This document shows positions 60,060 to 64,000 of a stretch of DNA of 64,000 nucleotides, in pieces. Positions within the stretch are counted from its first letter, which is position 1, and the number at the start of each line of letters is the position of its first letter. The DNA is from Ziziphus jujuba. Its lineage: Eukaryota > Streptophyta > Magnoliopsida > Rosales > Rhamnaceae. The notes under the pieces are model-generated. The model was not told where the DNA came from and did not search any database. It saw only the letters and a list, made by a program, of their open reading frames with translations. Where the stretch lies: positions 23,622,001-23,686,000 of the forward strand of contig NC_083379.1 of the NCBI RefSeq assembly GCF_031755915.1, read 5' to 3'. The translations under genes were made by a program, and so were the position numbers.

Positions 60060-60780
60060 ATTTTTCTTCATAGTAGAAAGTTTAGTGAATAATATTCACC
60101 ACTTAGTTTCGCTAAAGGTTAAGTATTTCGATTCGTTGGGGTCAAATTAGGTTGGGCTTAATGATTAATTTAGGTCCATAATTAAATTTTATGGAGGAAA
60201 ATCTACAGTTAAACCGAAGGGAAAATTTGGCCCAAATATGGAATTCATATTGCACTCTTCAAAATAAGGGTTTTTGGCATCATCCCTTTGAACGTTATTC
60301 GAATTTACAAATTACCATTTGGATTTCATATTCACCTTCTATACTTTTAAACTTATTAAAACTTGACAGTAATAATCCCAGCCCTCAACATCATTAGTTT
60401 TTTCTATTAAATAGTATGTGCATTAGGTATAATGGACATTTTAACATTTTCTTTGAAAATTTTCAAAAAATAATAAAAAGAGCTTAATTTCATTGCCTAA
60501 AAGAAAGTTAAATTAAAGATTTGGCCCATATGCAAATTTAAAGTCCAAAATATAACAGGAAGTTGGCTTAGAATTATTTTAATTAAGCCTAGAGGAACTA
60601 TAGTTTGAGGCCTAAATTAAATTTCAAAATACGGATTTTAGTATGAATGCATGCCAACTTCTCAGCTAACATGTCAATTCTATTTGAATTTTGACTTTGA
60701 TTTTCCATCGCCTCCATCCGTATATTACCCTAGCCTTGCACACCTTGCCTTGCCCTTGTCCTTATCTCTCTCTCACTCTC
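59978..60780. other. AT-rich spacer with an AT microsatellite
   Basis: Contains (AT)n at 60029-60056. No gene was recognised. This is the target DNA into which the copia element inserted, continuous with sequence before 53491. Confidence 0.6.
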
Positions 60781-60799
60781 ATTATTTATAGTGGCATTA

Positions 60800-61110
60800 A
60801 CGATGATAAGGATGACGAAGAAGCCAACAGAAAAGTAGCCAACTAAGAAGAAACCTGTGGAAAAGAAGGCGATAGAGAAAAAATCTATAGAGAAGAAATC
60901 AATGGAGAAGAAACCTGTAAAGAAGAAGAAGATAAATGCCTACCAACAGCCAACCACACAAGCACGAACCTCCTCTAAGGAATCCAATTAGCAATTAAAC
61001 AAGTAACCTATGAAGCAACCCATAGATCAACCAATGAGGCAACCGAAGGAAAAAAATGGTGGAAGATCCTATTTTGGAGCAACATAAGAAAAAACTAAAG
61101 GAGTAATCTA
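60800..61110 (+). repeat. Degenerate Lys-rich coding repeat
   Basis: Short units of the form AAGAAxCCxxTxGAxAAG recur and translate to KKPVEKKAIEKKSIEKKSME-like sequence with stops, then glutamine/threonine-rich text. Such Lys-rich linkers occur in plant transposon proteins of the Ulp1-protease kind and also elsewhere. It precedes the DUF1985-like stretch below in the same direction. Confidence 0.45.
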
Positions 61111-61559
61111 ATGAGAAAGAGGACCAAATTGAGGTTAGGCAAAATTTTGTTGTTGGAAGAAGGTGTTTAATTGTTATTTATTTAGAGGTACTACAAAAGT
61201 ACCCAGCTCCTATCCAGTGGGTGCTTATTGATGGGGGTTATTTGATGTTTGTGAAAATATGGCATCTCGCTCCAAAATTTAGACCTTGCCCACGTTTGTA
61301 GAGCTCTGCCTCATACCCATCCGTTTGTATAAATTTTACAAGCACTTCAATATCCTTGTTTGTTAAGTTTTTTTGTTTTTTATTGTTTTTTTTGTTCTTA
61401 TTGTTGTTATTGTTTTATATATTGTCACATGTTATTTCCAATATTGAAAAGCATCTTTACAATGATGTTGAAAGTTTGTACAATAAAATTTAAGCATATT
61501 CTAATATATGGAAGGCAATTTATTGCATTAAGGCCTAGCTAGAGTTGTTACATTTGTAG

Positions 61560-62110
61560 GAACATGGAAACACATACTGTGGACACTTCCTAAATATTTA
61601 GATGCTTAAGAATCAGGGTCAATTGATATATTGATTAGGATTGAAAATAGAGTCCAACAACTTCAATGGCAATAGTTTTCATTTCACATAAAGAGATTTT
61701 GTACTGGTGAAGGAGTTGAAGTTTAGTGCCAATTTTGCTTATAACAATCTTGATCTTGGAGATACATAGAAAAATGATATCCATACCAAATGCATTAATA
61801 AGTTGAGCTCTATCTTTAAAGAGGCCTTGCTGAAATATTTTGAGGTTGTAGTTTCCGATGATAGCAAAAATGTAGTGAAGATGACCTTACTACTATTATT
61901 GAACATCAAACAATTAGGAGTGCCTCACAAGATCAATATTAATATGAATTTTGTGCGGCTTGTTGAGGATTTGGACATGTTCAATGATTATCTATGGGAA
62001 GCTATATATAAACCCTGACTATTAAAGCATTGCATGGCATTTTCATCAAATCTGATACTGGTATAGTGCCAAATTCATTCGATACAGTTGATCTTAAAGG
62101 CTGACCTCTA
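61560..62110 (+). pseudogene. Possible DUF1985-type transposon protein remnant
   Basis: One frame at 61803-62018 gives LSSIFKEALLKYFEVVVSDD-like text, then LLLLNIKQLGVPHKINI and FVRLVEDLDMFNDYLWEAIY. The last part resembles the end of the DUF1985 domain of Ulp1-carrying Mutator-like transposon proteins, where an LV-DL--FN-YPWG motif is usual. Flanking frames have many stops. The assignment is from memory of the motif and is tentative. Confidence 0.4.
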
Positions 62111-62189
62111 GCATTTTAGATAAAATATTTTAATTTTTATGTCTATATACATTTATAAAGGAAGAAGTCAAGCATGCCACCCACGACTA

Positions 62190-63965
62190 CAATTAGTATT
62201 CAATAGAGCAAGGTTGAGTCGCACCACCAACGTAAGTTTTCTAAACCCAAGAGTGAGAAGAACAAGAAATAGTAAATCGAGAGTGATAAAGAGAAAGAGA
62301 AACCTGAGAGTGAGAAAGAGAGGAAAGAGAAGAAAAAGAAGAATTTTTATCTTAGCCATGGTGAGATTAAAAAGGCATTATTAAGTAAGAAAACTATTCT
62401 AGTCATGATTTATGAAGATGCTTATCTAAATCATCTAGCTATCCCTGAAAAGCTTGTATTGCCAAGTTCTATATCTTCTCTATTGCAGGAATTTGATGAT
62501 GCCTTTCTGGAGGAGATTCCTAGTAGTTTACCACCTATTCGAGGGATTGAACATCAAATAGAGTTTATTCTTGGAGCCGTATTTCCTAATAGGCTTGCAT
62601 ATGAAAGTAATCCTGAGGAGACAAAGGAACTATAAAGCCAAATAAGTGAATTGCTTGAAAAATGATACATTAGAGAAAGCATAAGTCCATGTGCTGTGCC
62701 CTTATTATTAGTACCTAAGAAAGAAGGTTCATGGCATATGTGTGTAGATCGTAGGGCTATTAATAACATAACTCTTAAGTATAGGCATCCTATTCGTAGA
62801 TTAGATGATATGCTTGATGAGTTATATAGTGCATGCATGTTTTCTAAAATTGATCTTAGGAGTGGGTATTATCAAACTAGAATGAAAGAGAGAGATGAGT
62901 GGAAAATTACATTTAAGAAAAAGTATGGTTTGTATGAGTGGTTAGTAATACCTTTTGGTTTAACTGATGCACCTAGCACTTTAATGAAATTAATGAACCA
63001 TGTTAAGCATCCATTCATTTGAAAATTTGTGATTGTTTATTTTGATGATATTCTTGTATATAGTAGAAATTTAGATGATCATGTAGGATATCTTAGGTTA
63101 GTTTTAGAAGTACTTAGGAAGGAAATATTTTTTACTAACATTAAAAAGTGTGATTTTTGCCAAAATGAGCTCGTATTTTTAGGATCTGTTGTAAGTGCTG
63201 CAGGGATTAAAGTTGACCAAACCAAGGTCAAAGCCATTTAAGAGATGCCGAAACCTACAACCATCACTCAGGTAATGAGTTTTCACGGTTTGTCTAGCTT
63301 TTACAGGAGATTATTCAAAGAGTTTAGTACCATTGTAGAACCATTGATCGGAATTGTTAAGAAGAATGTGGGATTCCATTAGGGACAAGCACAAGAAAAG
63401 TCTTTTAATTTGTTGAAAGAAAAATTAACTAATGCTTCTTTATTGGTGTTACCAAATTTTTCTAAAACTTTTGAAATTGAATGTGATACTTCTGGTATAG
63501 GTATTGGAGCTATGTTGATGCAAGAAGGAAAAACTATAGCATATTTTAGTGAGAAGTTGAATGGAGCAGCATTGAATTATCCAACCTATGACAAAGAGAT
63601 GTATGCTTTGGTTTGAGCTTTGAAGATATCACAACATTACTTGATGCCAAAGGAATTTGTGATTCACATGGATCATGAATCTTTGAAGCACATCAAAGGC
63701 CAAGGAAAGATTAACCAAAGGCATGGAAGGTGGATTGAGTTCATTGAAAATTTTTCTTATGTCATTTGCTACAATAAAGGTAAGGAAAACGTGGTACCGA
63801 TGTTTTATCCCGAAGGTATGTTTTGTTTTCAGCCTTAGATGCTAGATTGCTTGGTTTTGAATAATTAAAATAAATTTATAAGCATGATAGTGACTTTGAT
63901 GAAATATATGTAGAAATTATGCTAAACATGGTTATAATAAATTCTATATTTTTTAGGGATATTTG
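62190..63965 (+). mobile_element. Ty3/gypsy pol fragment: linker, RT, RNase H
   Basis: Same family as the 45.5-52.5 kb element, and it keeps what that copy lost. Order: basic linker (NFYLSHGEIKKALLSKKT), IYEDAYLNHLAIPEKLVLPS, then RT with [31 protein letters not shown] and the active site VYFDDILVYSR near 63041-63073. Then FFTNIKKCDFCQNELVFLG, and RNase H with [20 protein letters not shown] and [20 protein letters not shown]. It runs to [16 protein letters not shown], where a frame change and stops follow. At least six in-frame stops are seen. No gag, integrase or 5' LTR of its own is visible in the window. Confidence 0.9.
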
Positions 63966-64000
63966 TGATATGAACCTAAGTCGACACGTGCCTAAACCCG
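63966..64000 (-). mobile_element. Edge of an inverted LTR of the 45-52 kb gypsy family
   Basis: The minus strand ends CTAAACC-like text followed by GACTTAGGTTCATATCA, matching the ends of the LTRs at 46641 and 52509. It therefore is the 3' end of an LTR pointing the other way, inserted in or joined to the pol fragment. The rest lies outside the window. Confidence 0.85.

Overview
This is nuclear DNA of a flowering plant, most likely a eudicot and possibly woody. It is very AT-rich, its genes have many short exons with GT-AG introns, and much of it is plant LTR retrotransposon. I could not identify the species. No tRNA, rRNA, organelle insertion or CRISPR array was seen.

Three apparently intact protein genes can be rebuilt exon by exon, with all splice phases consistent. 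(1) A 14-exon minus-strand gene at 2611-9827 encodes a 732-residue DEG15-type peroxisomal processing protease ending in the import signal SKL. (2) A 10-exon plus-strand gene at 23224-29393 encodes a 442-residue RING1-type Polycomb E3 ubiquitin ligase. (3) A 3-exon minus-strand gene at 39461-40402 encodes a 120-residue dormancy/auxin-repressed protein (DRM1/ARP). DEG15 and DRM1 are neighbours in Arabidopsis (At1g28320 and At1g28330), so an old gene order seems kept here, spread over 30 kb and with RING1 and several transposons between. Two broken gene pieces were also found: the C-terminal exons of a TBL/PMR5-family wall O-acetyltransferase at 13.07-13.62 kb, and part of a receptor-like kinase at 44.9-45.4 kb.

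The rest is mainly mobile DNA. At 13.6-19.4 kb lies a decayed minus-strand Ty3/gypsy element with one 2.8-kb LTR. At 30.2-34.9 kb is a non-coding element with 0.28-kb LTRs, carrying a complete 397-bp TRIM inside it. At 41.0-43.1 kb is a foldback element made of two opposed minisatellite arms, with terminal inverted repeats and a 9-bp target duplication. A second inverted and tandem array follows. At 45.5-52.5 kb is a Ty3/gypsy element with both LTRs, whose gag was split by a relative that later shrank to a solo LTR. At 53.5-60.0 kb is a minus-strand Ty1/copia element with a perfect 5-bp target duplication but no RT core. At 62.2-64.0 kb a further Ty3/gypsy pol is cut off by an inverted LTR of the 45-52 kb family.

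The host genes act in separate processes: peroxisomal protein maturation, chromatin ubiquitination, and a dormancy/sugar/auxin-linked small protein. Nothing suggests an operon-like cluster. The most unusual structure is the foldback element at 41-43 kb.
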